This document shows, piece by piece, positions 1 to 16,479 of a stretch of 64,000 nt of DNA. The stretch's first letter is position 1. Every line of letters begins with the position of its first letter. This DNA comes from Cranoglanis bouderius. Lineage: Eukaryota > Chordata > Actinopteri > Siluriformes > Cranoglanididae. Under the pieces are notes generated by a model, which saw nothing but the letters and a program-made list of their open reading frames with translations, made no database searches and was not told the origin of the DNA. Position numbers and translations under genes: made by a program. Location: the NCBI GenBank assembly GCA_023630585.1, contig CM042544.1, forward strand, positions 20,756,256 through 20,820,255. Direction: 5' to 3'.

Positions 1-1
1 C

Positions 2-169
2 ATACCCAATGGCTACCTGACGCGCCAGCATAGCTACAGCGAGCAGCCCGAGCTCCAGCGTGGAGCCGTGGTCCGTCGCACAGCCTCACTGAAACCTGAT
101 GTCCCTCCCAAACCTCTCTTTATCCCTGCCACCTCACCTGTAAATCAGGCTGGGAAGTTCAACTACTGA
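2..169 (+). CDS. C-terminal end of a class 6 semaphorin-like protein (partial, gene enters from the left)
   Basis: An open frame runs in from the left edge and gives 55 residues ending in ...GKFNY and a TGA at 167-169. It contains LTRQHSYSEQPE, then RRTASLKPDVPPKPLF. The combination of a basic/serine stretch followed by 'SLKPDVPPKP' near the very C-terminus is what I remember of the cytoplasmic tails of transmembrane class 6 semaphorins (axon guidance ligands and receptors for plexin-A), where proline-rich PPKP motifs serve as SH3-type docking sites. No sema, PSI or membrane domain is visible because the upstream exons lie outside the window. I cannot choose between sema6a, b, c and d from the tail alone. 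The coding stretch is clearly GC-richer than the DNA that follows it, and the frame is closed by a stop, so it is the last coding exon. Confidence 0.5.
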   Translation: MPNGYLTRQHSYSEQPELQRGAVVRRTASLKPDVPPKPLFIPATSPVNQAGKFNY

Positions 170-1760
170 GCTCCCATGGACTCCTCACTTGCACTTCAGA
201 GTGTGTAGACTAACAAATCTACACTTGTTCATAGAGCAAGACTAGACTCCAGTCTAGGTTGCTTAGTTCTGTCTATGGGCAGCTTTCGAATAAATGCTGC
301 ACCACCACTGAGATATGGATTCAGTCAAGAGGAGAAAAACAAAAAACTGCAATAGAACTGATGACGGCTGCCAGTGTTGTTAACTTCACATTTGACATTT
401 GAACTTGACTCTTTTTCTTTCTTTGTGCCTCATGAATATTTGTACCATATTGGTATTGCTCAACTATTTGCTTATAGAAGGTGAGGAAGTAGAAGAGAAT
501 GGAACAGTGCCCATCTTGTTCTAGGCTGCCACTGTGTTGAGTGTTGCTTTTCAGTGTTCTCCTGAATTCTTGGTTATGGTATTACTAATTTCAAGGCTGA
601 GACTAACCTAGGCTTGAGCCTTATCCTGATTCTGATTCTGATCTCTCCCACACTGAACTATTTTGTTGATGTAGACTTGATGGACTGTATCAATCCAAGT
701 TCTAAACGTGTATATATATGCATGTGTGTATATATATGTGTTTATATTTACACAGTATATGTATGCATATACTTAAACAGTATATGTATTCTGATAAAAT
801 GGATGATCACCTCTGAAAGTAGCTCTTTGCCTTATTTTGACAGGTAAACTTTCAGTTGAAATGCCCTTCCATTATGATTTTACCCTACAAATATTAAATC
901 TCCTGATAGAACACATTAGCAATAACATATTCAGCTGTATTACCATAACTTTCGCAACAGCACTGCCCACCTTTAGAGTGACCTAGTCAAAATAATAATA
1001 ATAAAAAAATAGTGTAGTATTCAGTCTCTTGCTCGGCCTGTTTACAAATGGGATTAATTGGTCCTTAATTTAGTCTTATGAATATAGATGTATGTAAGAG
1101 GAATGTAATCAGATGTGCATCAAGCTCATGAGTTTATCCAAAGCAGTATGTCTTTTAAGGTCTCCTAACACATGAACACTATGGTCCAGTTTCTTTGATG
1201 CAGTTTAAGCCATGCTGCAGATGATTATCAGTGTAAATTTCCTTCTCAAAGACTGGGCTTAAACTGTGAAAACTGACCCCTCGTGCCAGAAGGCAAACTT
1301 AACCCCAGATCTGAACTTCTCCTGTTTTCATCATGTTCAAGTGTGTTTTATCATTATTAACTTTGTAGCTGTCTGGTGTAAATATATGAACAATAACTAG
1401 CCAAATTCTGTTTGTGTACATTTGTGCCTTATTTAATATGGTATGTGCTACAGGGGGCGTGTGGGGGAATGCAACGGGGAGAAGAGAGACGCTACCGTTA
1501 TCATTTAATTTGCAATTTTTAAAAAGAGAAGAAAAGAACTTTGGTGTCTGTACGTGTCATACATATATATAAATATAGAATATTGTAGATTTATATTTCT
1601 ATTTAGACATTTTTAATATTCCCTTACTTTGTGAAGCTATTCCTTTTGGATCTGCAGCTCCCTGGTTTTATAGTTCTTCACCACTTTGTTTTAGTCCTTT
1701 ATGTTTGTGTGCATGTAAAGCAATGCATTGCACAAGAAAAAAAATTAACTGCAGGAAAAG
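170..1760 (+). other. Probable 3'UTR of the semaphorin-like gene
   Basis: AT-rich non-coding DNA follows the stop codon directly. AATAAA hexamers occur at 289-294 and 1000-1005. U-rich and (TA)-rich stretches occur at 710-790 and 1560-1620. The 3' end of the transcript cannot be fixed from sequence; the upper limit is set by the microsatellite at 1922 and the transposon at 1980. Confidence 0.35.
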
Positions 1761-1920
1761 TTGGTGTGAAGATTTCAGATTTGATTTAATCCAAAGGAGA
1801 ATTCTCTGTCGATGATCTTTGGATCAAGCCAAAATGAACGTCCAAAAACAGAACCTTTCTGAAACATAACACTCAAAATAGAAAAAGCGGCTGTTTGGAT
1901 TATTACTGTGTTTGAATGAG

Positions 1921-1921
<1 letters not shown>

Positions 1922-1955
<34 letters not shown>

Positions 1956-1963
1956 TGTGTGTT
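1922..1963. repeat. (GT)n microsatellite
   Basis: Short GT run with a GCGC interruption, just left of the Tc1 element. Confidence 0.9.
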
Positions 1964-1979
1964 GCCTGGTGTTCAAACA

Positions 1980-3518
1980 TAGTTATGTGAAAAAATAAGT
2001 ACACCCCATGGAAATTGTTTTTTTTTTTTTTATTTTTTTTTTTTTAACATATTTGGACAAGCAAACATTTGATCATATTTGAAACAGTGCCTATTAATAA
2101 AGTTGATATGTGTAAACAAAACCACAAGGAAAATTAGCTTTTTCAATCGTTTATTCGACGGAAATATCAATAGGTGTGATATTCTTCTGTGGAAAAAGTA
2201 AGTACACCCTTGGCATCAGAAGCTAGTACTGCCCCCTTTAGCAGAAATAACGTCTTGTAGGCGTTTTGCATAATTGTCCACCAGTCTCTGACATCGGCTT
2301 GCTGGAATTTTTGACCACTCTTCCATGCAATATTCTTTCATATGCAAGATGTTTGAGGGTTTTCTTGCATGTACTGACCATTTCAAATCCCCCCACAACA
2401 TTTCAATGAGATTCAAATCCGGGCTTTGGCTAGGCTATTCCATAACCCTCCATTTCTTCTTTCTGAGCCATTCCATGGTGGATTTCAGTTTCAGTTCAAC
2501 TTCAACGGTTGGACAGATGGCTTCACATTATCTTCAAGTATACTTTGATATGATGCAGAATTCATAGTTGAATCAATGAATGCAAGCTGTCCAGTCCCTG
2601 AGGCAGCGAAACAACCCCAAACCATAAGATTTCTACCACCGTGCTTCACAGTTGATATGAGGTGTTTCTCCTGAAAAGCTGTCTTTGGTCAGCAGCAAAC
2701 ATGTCTGCTGTTACTGTGGCCAAACAACTCTATCCTTTATTCATCTGTCCAGAGCACATCCAAAAGGCCTGGTCTTTGTTTATATGCTCACTGGCAAGCT
2801 GTAGTCTTGCAAAGGCTTTTTCCTGGCACGCTTCCCATGCAGGTCACATTTGTGCAATCTCTTTCTGATTGTAGAAGGATGCACTTTGACACCAACAGTT
2901 GCAAAACTTACTAGCAGCTCCTGTGATGAAGCTTCGGGGTTCTTGAAGACTTATTTTTGCATCAGACGGTCTGCTCTTGGGCTGAATTTGCTGCGCCACA
3001 GATGATTTTCCTTACAGTGGAATGAGGTATTTTAAATAATTTGGAGATCTTTTTAAATCCCTTCCCAAATTCACAGACATCCACAACCTTTTCTCTGAAG
3101 GCCTTATGGCACTCTTTCGATCTTGGCATGATGACACCACACACCTCAATACCAAAGGGAACACCAGACACTAGATATGAGAGGGGTATAAATAAGACCG
3201 GTTCCACCTGAACTCCCCAAGCAGGTTCTAATCACTGGCACCCAATCTTGAACATCCGATTCTAATTTTATGGATTTGAAGGTGTGATAAATGTAGGGGT
3301 GTACTTACTTTTTCCATGTAACTGATCTGTTATTTTTTTGTTCATTTAAATTGTGAAAATTACTATAAAATGTCAGTTTTATGTCATTTGATAAGTGTAA
3401 CACCTTTATTAATAAGCACTGTTTCAAAGAGGATCAAATGTTTGCTTTCCAAATAATAATAATTCCAAAAAATAATAATAATAATTCCATGGGGTGTACT
3501 TATTTTTTCACATGACTG
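1980..3518 (-). mobile_element. Tc1-like transposon with IR/DR ends, degenerate
   Basis: The outer ends are inverted repeats sharing TGAAAAAATAAGTACACCCC (left about 1987-2007, right its complement), about 32 of 34 bases alike. A second copy of the same kind of motif lies inside each end: GGAAAAAGTAAGTACACCC at 2191-2209 and its exact complement at 3297-3315. This is the IR/DR layout of Sleeping Beauty-type Tc1 elements, with two transposase-binding repeats per end. The flanking dinucleotides are CA on both sides rather than the expected TA. The decayed transposase lies between on the minus strand. Confidence 0.85.
2216..3129 (-). pseudogene. Tc1-like transposase, broken
   Basis: The minus strand starts at 3129 with MPRSKE and a helix-turn-helix region (KKISKLFKIPHSTVRKII) typical of the N-terminal paired-like DNA-binding domain. 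The frame is lost after 2962. The C-terminal part reappears at 2416-2216 with the DDE-domain motif around NLIEMLWGDLK (the third catalytic acid is the E of the IE pair) and the usual tail RLQDVISAKGG. About 305 codons span the region against about 340 in the family, so small deletions and frameshifts have accumulated. It cannot encode active enzyme. Confidence 0.85.
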
Positions 3519-4796
3519 CATTTCTGTCTCACCTTTGCGCCACTGTCACACTGAACAATTTTATATGGTTCCCAACTCGAGGACATCTTTCCCCATCAAA
3601 ATGTCCCAGAGAACTCTTGGTGCTGGTCTGAAATCATTTTCCTATGAACACTTGAATTAATTTCTCAAGCCAGTTGCCCCAGTAAAACATACTACAGTAT
3701 GTTGCTCCATGTTACACCAAATGCAATGTCATGTTTTATAACCAGCTGATGTACAATATGCAACATTCAATAGTAGGAAATGGTTACATAAAGACCTGTT
3801 AAGCAGTGGCTGTTTATTGAAATGAAGTTTGTCATTTCAGTAACATCTATGAGTAAATGGGATAGGCCATCTACCTATAGCCAGAATAATTTCCTTGAAT
3901 TGCTATTATGATTATGAAGGAAAGGGAATGAATGATGTGTCGCTTTGTTTGCTTCGGCCGCTGAGGGTTTTGTTATTGCACAGTGTAAATAAAGAGAACG
4001 GACAGATCCTGAATGCAGAACTCTGTTCTTATTACTGCAACAGGAAACGTTACTCTGCCTCTGCTTTTATTGAAGATTATTGTATTTTACTTATAATAGA
4101 AATAAATCTGAAGACATGCATGTTTTTTGGAGCGACTGTGTAATTTCATATTTTGTAGATTTGTTTTTAACAGTATGTGTAACTCCCATTGTGCCCAATT
4201 GAATTCAGCTATTGACAAATCAAAAATATTTAAAAAAAAAAAAAAAAAAATGTCAACATACATGTTTAAAGGTTTTTTAAAAAGAGGGCAGCAAATGATG
4301 TTATGAAATTGTTTAACATTTCTGCGCATACATGATGTGCATATGTGAATCACACATTTGAAAACTTGTCAAGCATGAGGTTTGGCACACAGTAACACCT
4401 CTGTAGTTTTTGCTTGAGAAGGATTTAGTCAAATTTGCTGAGAAAAAAAAAAATCTCATCTCAGCTGAAATGCTGTCTTAAATTTCAAGCTTTTCTTCGC
4501 CTGCCACGTCAGACTTTTTTTTTTTTCTTTTCCCAAAACCAGACAAGATTAAATGTCAGGCTCCACTTGCCTCAAGATCTGAAACAGTGGCAAGGATCAT
4601 CAGACTGCACTGCACATGATGGAAGACATCACTTTTGCTTTTATTATTATATCATGAATAGACATGATTAGGGCACTAATACACCAAGAACTCTACTTGT
4701 TTGATATGATCCCTGTACCGTTTGTGTTATTTGAGTCATCAACATTAATATAATGGAAATGTTTTCAATATGTTTCTGTCTAAAGGGTTTAATTTA
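3519..4796. other. Non-coding stretch, nothing recognised
   Basis: AT-rich DNA with an A-tract near 4232-4249. Small open frames on both strands lack any domain or composition signal. Confidence 0.5.
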
Positions 4797-5025
4797 CAGT
4801 CCCCTATGAAAGTATTGGAACAGCAAGGCCAGTTCTATTGTTTTCGCTATGCATTGAAGACATTTGGGTTTGAGGCAATAGATCAGAATTTCATTTTTCT
4901 GAACACTTTTCATCATCATTTCCTGATATTTACAGCTATATGTGTTAAACAACTTAAAACATGCCACCTTTGGTGGCAGACCACCCAATTTTGTGGTGAG
5001 CAAAAGTATAGGAACGGATCGTCTT
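4797..5025 (+). mobile_element. Tc1-like element, 5' end fragment
   Basis: After a TA at 4795-4796 the sequence begins CAGTCCCCTATGAAAGTATT and continues through GGAACAGCAAGGCCAGTTC. This matches the left end and subterminal region of a common fish Tc1 family whose inner repeat (GAGCAAAAGTATAGGAACG) recurs at about 4998-5016. No transposase or right end follows, so it is a truncated copy. Confidence 0.6.
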
Positions 5026-6401
5026 AAAGTAAATAACACTTAATATTTGTAATATCATCATTAAATGGAAGAGCGAGCATCACATTGAACACTCTACCAG
5101 TTAAGATGATATTAACTTCGCAATGCTTTTGGGAAACTGGGTCAAGGTTGGTTAATCTTTATGGCAATTGAGTAAATGTTTTCCTTGAATGGTGTTACTG
5201 TCTTTTTGTCTTTATATATTAGGTTTTTTTAGACAGAGGTAGTGCTCATGCTGGTACACCTTGCCAGTCAAACATTTTACCAGTCAGACATAATTAGATA
5301 TAAACTGACCTTAACAATACACACACTGATTGATAATAAGAAATATAATTTCTGAACTTATACTGTAGAAAGTACTTGTTGGGACAATTTCCCTTTTTTT
5401 TTTTTTTTTTGCTATGTTGCTATTTTTAAGTGTGCTATTTTCACTTGTCACAATGTTGCTAAGTGCAACTACAAAGCATTTGGTCAAAAGTGTGCAAATA
5501 ATTTATTTAACTTGGGATTGGGGTTTGGGGGAGGCACTTTTAGGCAGTGTCATTGGACAGGCAGCTATTACATGGTGATTCTATAATGTTCATCGCTTAT
5601 TAAAGTGCCTGATATATTATATGTGTGATTTTATATTTTTACACTCTTGTTAATATATGACTTTGGTCAATGTTATAACCAGAGAGCTCCAGGGCTTGGA
5701 ACAAGTTCAACGAAATCCAGAAACAAATGGTATTTTGCTAGAAAGAAAGATGCAATCATTAGAATATTCTGGAACAAGTCTCGGGTCTCACGCACTGGAG
5801 CTAGATCTCCTGGAGTTACACCTTTCAAATCTCACACATTACATAAATACCAAGTTTAAAAAGAATTTTTAAAGCATGTTAACCAATATATTTGAGTTTA
5901 TTGCCTTGATTTGTTACTGTGGTGAAATGTAAATGGCTGAGCACTCCCAATGTGTTACATAAATTAGCCAGTGAGATGCACAGATGGCTCCTGTAATTGG
6001 CTAGTATAGTGTTGTTTTGCTGCTCGTGTCTTAGCTAGCCATGAAAAATGTACAAGCAAAAGTTTAGTGGTGCGCATCCATATAAAACTACATTCAGCAG
6101 TGAATGTCTTAAGTTATCTCATGACATGGGATTCATAAACCACCGCAGTCTATAGAATGGATGTGATTTGGGCATTTCTGTGAGTGGCTCATTACTGTGA
6201 AGTTTAACAACAGGTTGGATTACTTTTGCACCACAAATGCCGTGAAGGTGACCTGGGAATATAACAAGGCAAACAGCAAAAGCTTGTTTACAAGTTTTTA
6301 CAAGTTTGCAAGCTTTTACAAGCAACGTCATATCCTCTTTGTCAACGCAGCCCTCTTCATCTTGGATGCAAGTTATGTTTCTATTGTGCAACTAACATAT
6401 A
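5026..6401. other. Non-coding stretch with two short overlapping frames
   Basis: Mostly AT-rich. Positions 5647-5872 hold two overlapping plus-strand frames (70 and 71 codons) of somewhat higher complexity. I recognise neither, and no splice or promoter context supports them. Confidence 0.4.
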
Positions 6402-6966
6402 CACTCACCAGCCACTTTAATAGGAACACCTATATACGCTCACGAATGAAATTATCCAAGCAGCCAATCATGTGTCATCTGTGGCGCAGTAGATAAAATC
6501 ATACATGTACAGGCCAAGAGCTTCAGTCAAAGTTACATCAAACATCGGAATGTTTTTGAATTTTTTTATGTCTCTAGAGCTTACACGGAATGGTGTGGAA
6601 AACAAAAAAACATCAACTGAGTGGCAGTGGTTGCGGTCAGAATCCAGTTAGCAGCTTTTTTATGAGAGAGGTAAGAGGAGAGTGGCCAGACTGTTTCAAG
6701 CTGAAAAGAAAGCAATGGTAACTCAAATAACCACCCTTTACAACTGTGGTAAGCAGAAAAGCATCACAGAACTCACAACACATTGAACTTTGAGGCAGAA
6801 AATTTAGAGCAGAAGACCACATTGGGTTCCAGTCCTGTCAGCCAAGAACAGGAATCTAAGGCTTTAACTGTTTTATGCTTTGCGCTGCTGCCACATGATT
6901 GGGTGATTGGATAATTGCATGAATGAACAGGGGTACAGGTATTCCTAGGAAAGTGGCCAGTGATTG
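6402..6966. mobile_element. Foldback derivative of a Tc1-like transposon
   Basis: TA at 6400-6401 precedes CACTCACCAGCCACTTTAAT, the known start of an abundant fish Tc1 family. The right end (AAAGTGGCCAGTGATTG) is followed by TG, a mutated TA. The arms are inverted for about 100 bases, not just the usual 25: the complement of about 6868-6966 reproduces the left-end text through CATGCAATTATCCAATC and the CCAATCATGTGGCAGC block. The middle retains part of the transposase gene (for example CAACTGTGGTAAGCAGAAAA at 6740-6759), but most of it is deleted. Confidence 0.75.
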
Positions 6967-7495
6967 TGGTTGTCTGTAGCCCCTGTTGTCTGGGCAACAT
7001 GAGGTACATCTTTCGGTCATATGCTAGTAGCCTAGACATTCTCTCCTGCATTCTCTATGCATTGTGCTTTTCTCTTTGACTGTATGGTCTGACTGGAGTG
7101 CTATAGTGATGACATTCTCATTAAAATATGTTAATGCGTTCATGTATTTTATATCAGTATATGTATGTGTGCATGTCAGTGCAATTAGTTTAGAGCTTTG
7201 CAAGTTTTGGTAGCCATTTTAGTAGTTTTTGTAAAATCCCACATGTTGGAATTTTCTGAACTTGAGAAGTATGGAAATGTTAATTTGAGTTAATAGTGTT
7301 TTTTGTTTTGTTTTTTCATTCCAGTTAGCCCACTAGCATTATTCTTATCTTAAAATATTTGTTCTGCTCAGAGTGAATCAATTCTCTTTCACAAAGAAGT
7401 ACTCAAAGTCACAAAGTCTGACCTTTAGCTTAACATGGACTTGTTTATGCTGTGTGTGACTCAAATGTTGACTGGAAGTTGTTTTTTCTTTTGTC

Positions 7496-7567
<72 letters not shown>

Positions 7568-8177
7568 CGTGCATGCACCAGCATTTTAAGATTCTGTAAA
7601 TACTGTTTTCTTTAACATTAAACAGTGCTACTCAAACCATGCTTTTAGCCCACTCAGTTCATTAAGAGTCCAACCCACTACCCCACTTCAGCACCCTATT
7701 CAGGACTTGACTCAATTTTTTTTAAGTAGCTGCTTAGGAACTGTAGTCTCGACTTGAGACTCAATTTGGACATTGATTACAACAGTCAGAGAACTCATGA
7801 GTCACTTGAGATATTTCATACATATTCAGGAATAGTAAAAAAATTCTTGAAAATAAGATATAGGACTTTTAAAATGTATCTGTTGATGGGACATTCAGGA
7901 TTAATCAGCCATGTTATAAAAACTACAAAATGAAAATATTTATCAGGCATTTGTTGTGGTTGATGACTGGTAATTTTCATAAAGCGTTAATAAAACACAA
8001 CATCTGTCAACAGTCATCATTAATCTTTCATTAGACATCACTTTGTATTATCTCTCTGCGGAGGTACTGACAGAGTTGATGTAAGGAGGAGTGACTAATA
8101 ACATGTAAGCTAACAGGCAGCACCGAACTGTTTTGTTTTTTTGGGGTTTTTTTTTCAAGCAACGTGGTTTTAATGAT
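6967..8177. other. Non-coding stretch with a microsatellite
   Basis: AT-rich DNA interrupted by the (GT)n run at 7499-7563. No coding signal. Confidence 0.5.
7499..7563. repeat. (GT)n microsatellite with GCGT tail
   Basis: About 32 uninterrupted GT units ending in GCGTGCGTGCATGCA. Confidence 0.95.
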
Positions 8178-8225
8178 GAATGCAGGTGTACAGGTGTTCC
8201 TAAAAATGTGGACAGTGAGTGTGTA
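8178..8225. mobile_element. Right-end fragment of the same Tc1 family as 6402-6966
   Basis: The text GAATGCAGGTGTACAGGTGT followed by TCCTAAAAATGTGGACAGTG resembles the right terminus of the family that begins CACTCACC. Only the last about 50 bases are present. Confidence 0.5.
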
Positions 8226-8395
8226 TCACATTTTTGTTGAATTGTCAGCTGTGTGTGTATTTTTTTTTTTTTTTAAAGAGCCAAAGGTCTCCTTTTGATT
8301 ACTGAGATTAGAGTTAGAGTTAGGTGTAGGCAATACATCATTAGATGCATTAATTGTTATGTTAATGAAATTTGCTCACAAGTGTAGTAAGACAA

Positions 8396-8486
<91 letters not shown>
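8396..8486. repeat. (GT)n microsatellite
   Basis: About 45 GT units. The long Cys-Val and His-Thr open frames across it are artefacts of the repeat. Confidence 0.97.
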
Positions 8487-8487
<1 letters not shown>

Positions 8488-9090
8488 CTTTTCCCTACAT
8501 TTTTTTTGTTCTTGTTTCATGACCATTATTGTAGCACTCAGATTCTCAAGTGACTGGCACACATTATTATATTCTAATGTTAGAAGCCTAATCCATTTCA
8601 ATATTTGCAAACTGAATGCATATATGCTCTCACACAGCACTTCTAAAATTTAATATACTGACTATTTGCCAAGCTCAATAAATAAAAATTTTGGATATTT
8701 GACAAGAGAGATGTTCACTGCTTTGTAAGCTATGTTATGAATATAAAGAGTCGTTTGTCAAAGAAAAGTTGCCATTTAACCATTATTAAAAGGTTATGTA
8801 TCCATTCATCAAAACTAATGATAGTGTAGTAATTACTATGTACTATTTACTATTGGAGTAGCATGGAATGGTCATCACAATTGAAGAACAATGGCATATC
8901 AAGCATAAGATCTGATGAAAATAATTACTTTTCTTGTTTAGGATTTTAATATTCTTTTAAGGTTATTGAACTACATCTTGTGCACTGTGTTTATCTAAAA
9001 CCGTTTTTTTTTTTCAGTGGTGTGTGTGTGTGTAAGTGTGACAAAAAGAAAAGGCCCATCCATGTGCACTGCAGTCTATCAATATTTGTT

Positions 9091-9465
9091 GTGACAAAAA
9101 AAAAAAATAATAAAAATAGTAAAAAAAAAAAAAAAAAAATGAGCTGGTAAGTTTTATTGAGCATCTTGCAGAACCAGACACAGTTCTTCTGGAGACTTTG
9201 ACTTTCGCACTCGCTTCTTATTTTTGCAGCAAAACCCAGCAGCCTTCATTGTGTTTTTTGTCTGAAAAGTGTCTCTTACGTAATACGCTGCTTTCTTTAA
9301 TGACATACAAACATTTTTCTGTAACATTTAATTTTGTGCTAGAAAACTAATGTTTGGGAATCTAAAACGTTTTTTGTACTGACTTGATAATGTAGAAGTC
9401 ATACAATAAAAAAACTATAACAAAGTTTGTACTAAAAATATAGGGTGCCTAAAATTTTTGCATTA
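9091..9465 (+). mobile_element. Mariner-type MITE, left-truncated copy
   Basis: Positions about 9139-9410 are nearly identical (by eye about seven differences in about 270 bases) to 63294-63560, the inside of the complete element at 62983-63633. The right end keeps AGGGTGCCTAAAATTTTTGC but the last dozen bases of the inverted repeat have decayed, and the left end is replaced by A-rich sequence. It carries no coding capacity. Confidence 0.75.
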
Positions 9466-13799
<4,334 letters not shown>

Positions 13800-15140
13800 T
13801 GAAGATGCTATTCAGTGTGCTGCAATAGCTGCCTTTAGGGTAGATCTGGACTTTAGCTGCAACTTAGTAGTGCTTAGAGGAAGGTCAATATCCAAGGAAT
13901 CGGATAATGCACATGGTTCGGTCTGTAAGGTGAACAGCATTCATAGACCAGGAAGAAGCCAAATAGATGTTTTGATAACTACTGAAAACAGAAGTGGGAG
14001 CCCAGGTCTTGCCCATCATCTAGGGCCCACAAGCAGCACAGTCCCAACAGAAGTTGCTCTGCGTTGGGCCAGTTGTGAGTAGGCTCACCTGAAGTGCTTC
14101 AGTGCAAGGAGGAGAGAGAGCTTGTGCCACCTTGATGTAGTTGACAATCACAATATTGTCTTAGTGGAGCAGCACATCTTAGAACCAGCAAGATGAATGT
14201 CTGGGCCAGATGGACTGCCCTCATGCATTGTCTGGTCTTACACTGGAGACCCACACACCCCCAATACACCTGTGGCACCTCACTGCCCCTAAGCTGTACT
14301 AAAAAGCATCCATGGTGATTTCTTCCTGGTGTTCCACTCCCAACAAGGCTCCCTGTATTAGGGGCACCCTGTCACACCAATGAGCCAATACTTGGGCACC
14401 TTTCACTGTGATATATTTCAGACCACAGTGTTCAGGGTCCATGTGCAGACTGCTAATTCACAGCTGGAATGTATGTGGTTCTAGCAAGCCTAGGGAGATC
14501 ACTGACGTGGCTGCCATAATTAGTCATTCTCAAAAGACACTGATATCACACATGGTAACCTGGCTGAATCTAATTAGTGTAATAATATTCACCACACATT
14601 GGGATGATGGGGTGACTAGCATTCTCACTAAATCTACCTCCATACTGATGAACTATGTGGGCTGCTTTAGTATTCTGGGGCTCTTCTCTTAGATCACTGT
14701 GAATCCAAATGATGCAATATGAGAGGGGATGTGTTCCGGATGGCCTGCTCCAGTTGTCCAAATATGGCATTATACTGATGCCAGTCGCCATAAGAGAAGA
14801 CAAGGCCACCTGTATAAATCTTGAAAGACCCCATAGTACTAGGGAGAGACCAAAGGTCACGTTGTCATTCTTTAAATTGAAATGCCTACCTTTGAGGGAC
14901 AAACCTTAAGAAGCATCTGTCACCTATAGTTTACCAAAAATAAAGGTTTTCAGGATCAGTTCAACCTTCTCAGATATAAAAGTCATTTTATAAAAGGTTG
15001 GAAACTGTTGTCCTTTTTTGAACAAGAAATAAGTTGAATAGAAACCCTTGTTTGGAATTGTAGGCCCTAATTTTTCTATCACCCTCTGTCCAAGAGGGAA
15101 CAAAGTTCTTGGGACAGAACGACAACTTTATTGTAGTTTG
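13800..15140 (-). pseudogene. DIRS-type retrotransposon, reverse transcriptase and RNase H remnant
   Basis: On the minus strand, near 15050, reads GFLFNLFLVQKR, the counterpart of the DIRS motif in which FLVPKKDG follows a glycine-phenylalanine pair. Near 14910 FLRFVPQRGRHFNLK corresponds to the HRKFLRF region before the polymerase palm. At 14902-14570 an open frame reads VTFGLSLVLWGLSRF, then ATGISIMPYLDNW, the decayed form of the LPFGLSL...LNYIDDW catalytic block (the second aspartate is now N). Downstream, near 14290-14130, GGVW and VNYIK recall the RNase H segment with its DN..VAYI motif. Stops and frameshifts occur throughout. Limits are approximate. Confidence 0.6.
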
Positions 15141-15796
15141 CTACTGATGAGGCCTTGGGCCCTGAAGAAGTTGGCAATTGTTTGTATGTTTGTATGACAC
15201 TCTGTCATTAGGACCCACTACTCTGATGTCGTCACTGTCCAATCATGTTTTTGGCTATAAAACGCCCCATCATCAGCCACTGCACTTCAGGGACATAGTT
15301 TGTGAGATTCTTTAGTGGTTGGGGGGCTGCTATTTAGGGCCTGCATTGTGGATTACATGACGGGAACTCAAGCACTTGCCAGAAGTCTGAGAGGACATGC
15401 TTGCACACATGCACAAGTTGGTGGAGGGTGTGCAATATGACTTTCAAATAATAACATAATATGTGGTATATTTTTGTGATAACCATATTCTGTAACAGTA
15501 GGAAAAAGCATTTAAAAATATTTTAAAGGTATTTATTCTACAGTTTAGCCAGACAAATAGTGTAAGTAATTTATCCTCAGTTTCAGCTATGATCTTACTC
15601 TACCATGGTTGTACCCTGTTATACATCATGAGCACAAGTGATTTATGCTTACGTGCTTACCAGGGTTCTACAGTAAGCTTTTTGTCAAGGAGCACTTTGG
15701 TGAAACAGGAGCACTCAGAAACATCTACAAGCAGAAAAACTATGAACACTCATAATTTGGCCAGTTGTCCTCGAACATTAATTGTAAAACTTTTCT
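15141..15796. other. Non-coding stretch, possibly more DIRS-derived sequence
   Basis: Positions 15150-15420 have higher GC than the surroundings (TATAAAACGCCCC at 15256-15268) and could be the upstream or terminal part of the minus-strand DIRS copy. I could not match it. Confidence 0.3.
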
Positions 15797-15880
15797 ATTC
15801 ATTCATTCGTTCACTTTAGTAACTGCTTTATCCTGGTCAGGGTAACAGTGGATCCAGAGCCTATCCCAGGAACACTGTCA
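15797..15880 (-). mobile_element. SINE 3'-end fragment
   Basis: ATTCATTCATTCGTTCA followed by CTGCTTTATCCTGGTCAGGG and the CTATCCCAGGAACACT block is the complement of a fish SINE/LINE tail that ends in a GAATGA repeat. Only about 85 bases are kept. Confidence 0.55.
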
Positions 15881-16479
15881 GGAATTGCCCTTTTATTTTC
15901 TTGAAACAACTTGTCTGTGATGTTGCATTAGGAGTGGTAATTTATAAATTATTTCCATCTACTAGCACTTACCATTCTGGCCTGTCTTTCAGACGGAATT
16001 CATTAACCTGTTAATTAGACAGAGATAGAGTGCCATCTGCCACATAAAAAGCTTCTTATCAATATAGATTTTAGTTTTCAAATAAATAATATTAAGCAAT
16101 ATTGGGGTAAAATATCACAACACTTGTGTGGGAGTGGTTCAGTGACTTTTGGTGTCACCACCTTCAAACTGCTGTGGTCCACACACAGCCAAAGGTACAT
16201 TGTGTTACCTTGATGACTGTTTCGAGATGACTGTGTCTTTTGAAATCTGGGAACTCAAAATTTGTTGAAATATGTGATGCACATATTGAAAAGTGTTCAG
16301 CAGTTACGAACGTCTGTAATCATCTTGCAGGTTTTTGTGATGCAGCCACAATAAATCATGTCAGATCTTTTTCAACCTTTAATCTGATATAGCACCCGAC
16401 GAAGCCGAAGTGAAAGAAAAAACAAAACAAAAAAAACAAATCTAAAAAGTTTTAGAGTGAAAAAAAAATTACTACTGTG
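15881..16479. other. Non-coding stretch, nothing recognised
   Basis: AT-rich DNA without coding or repeat signal that I can name. An A-rich tract lies at 16415-16440. Confidence 0.4.

Noticed and set aside
5647..5872. Two overlapping 70-codon frames as a small gene
   Set aside because: Unrecognised, no Kozak or splice context; chance length in AT-rich DNA is possible.
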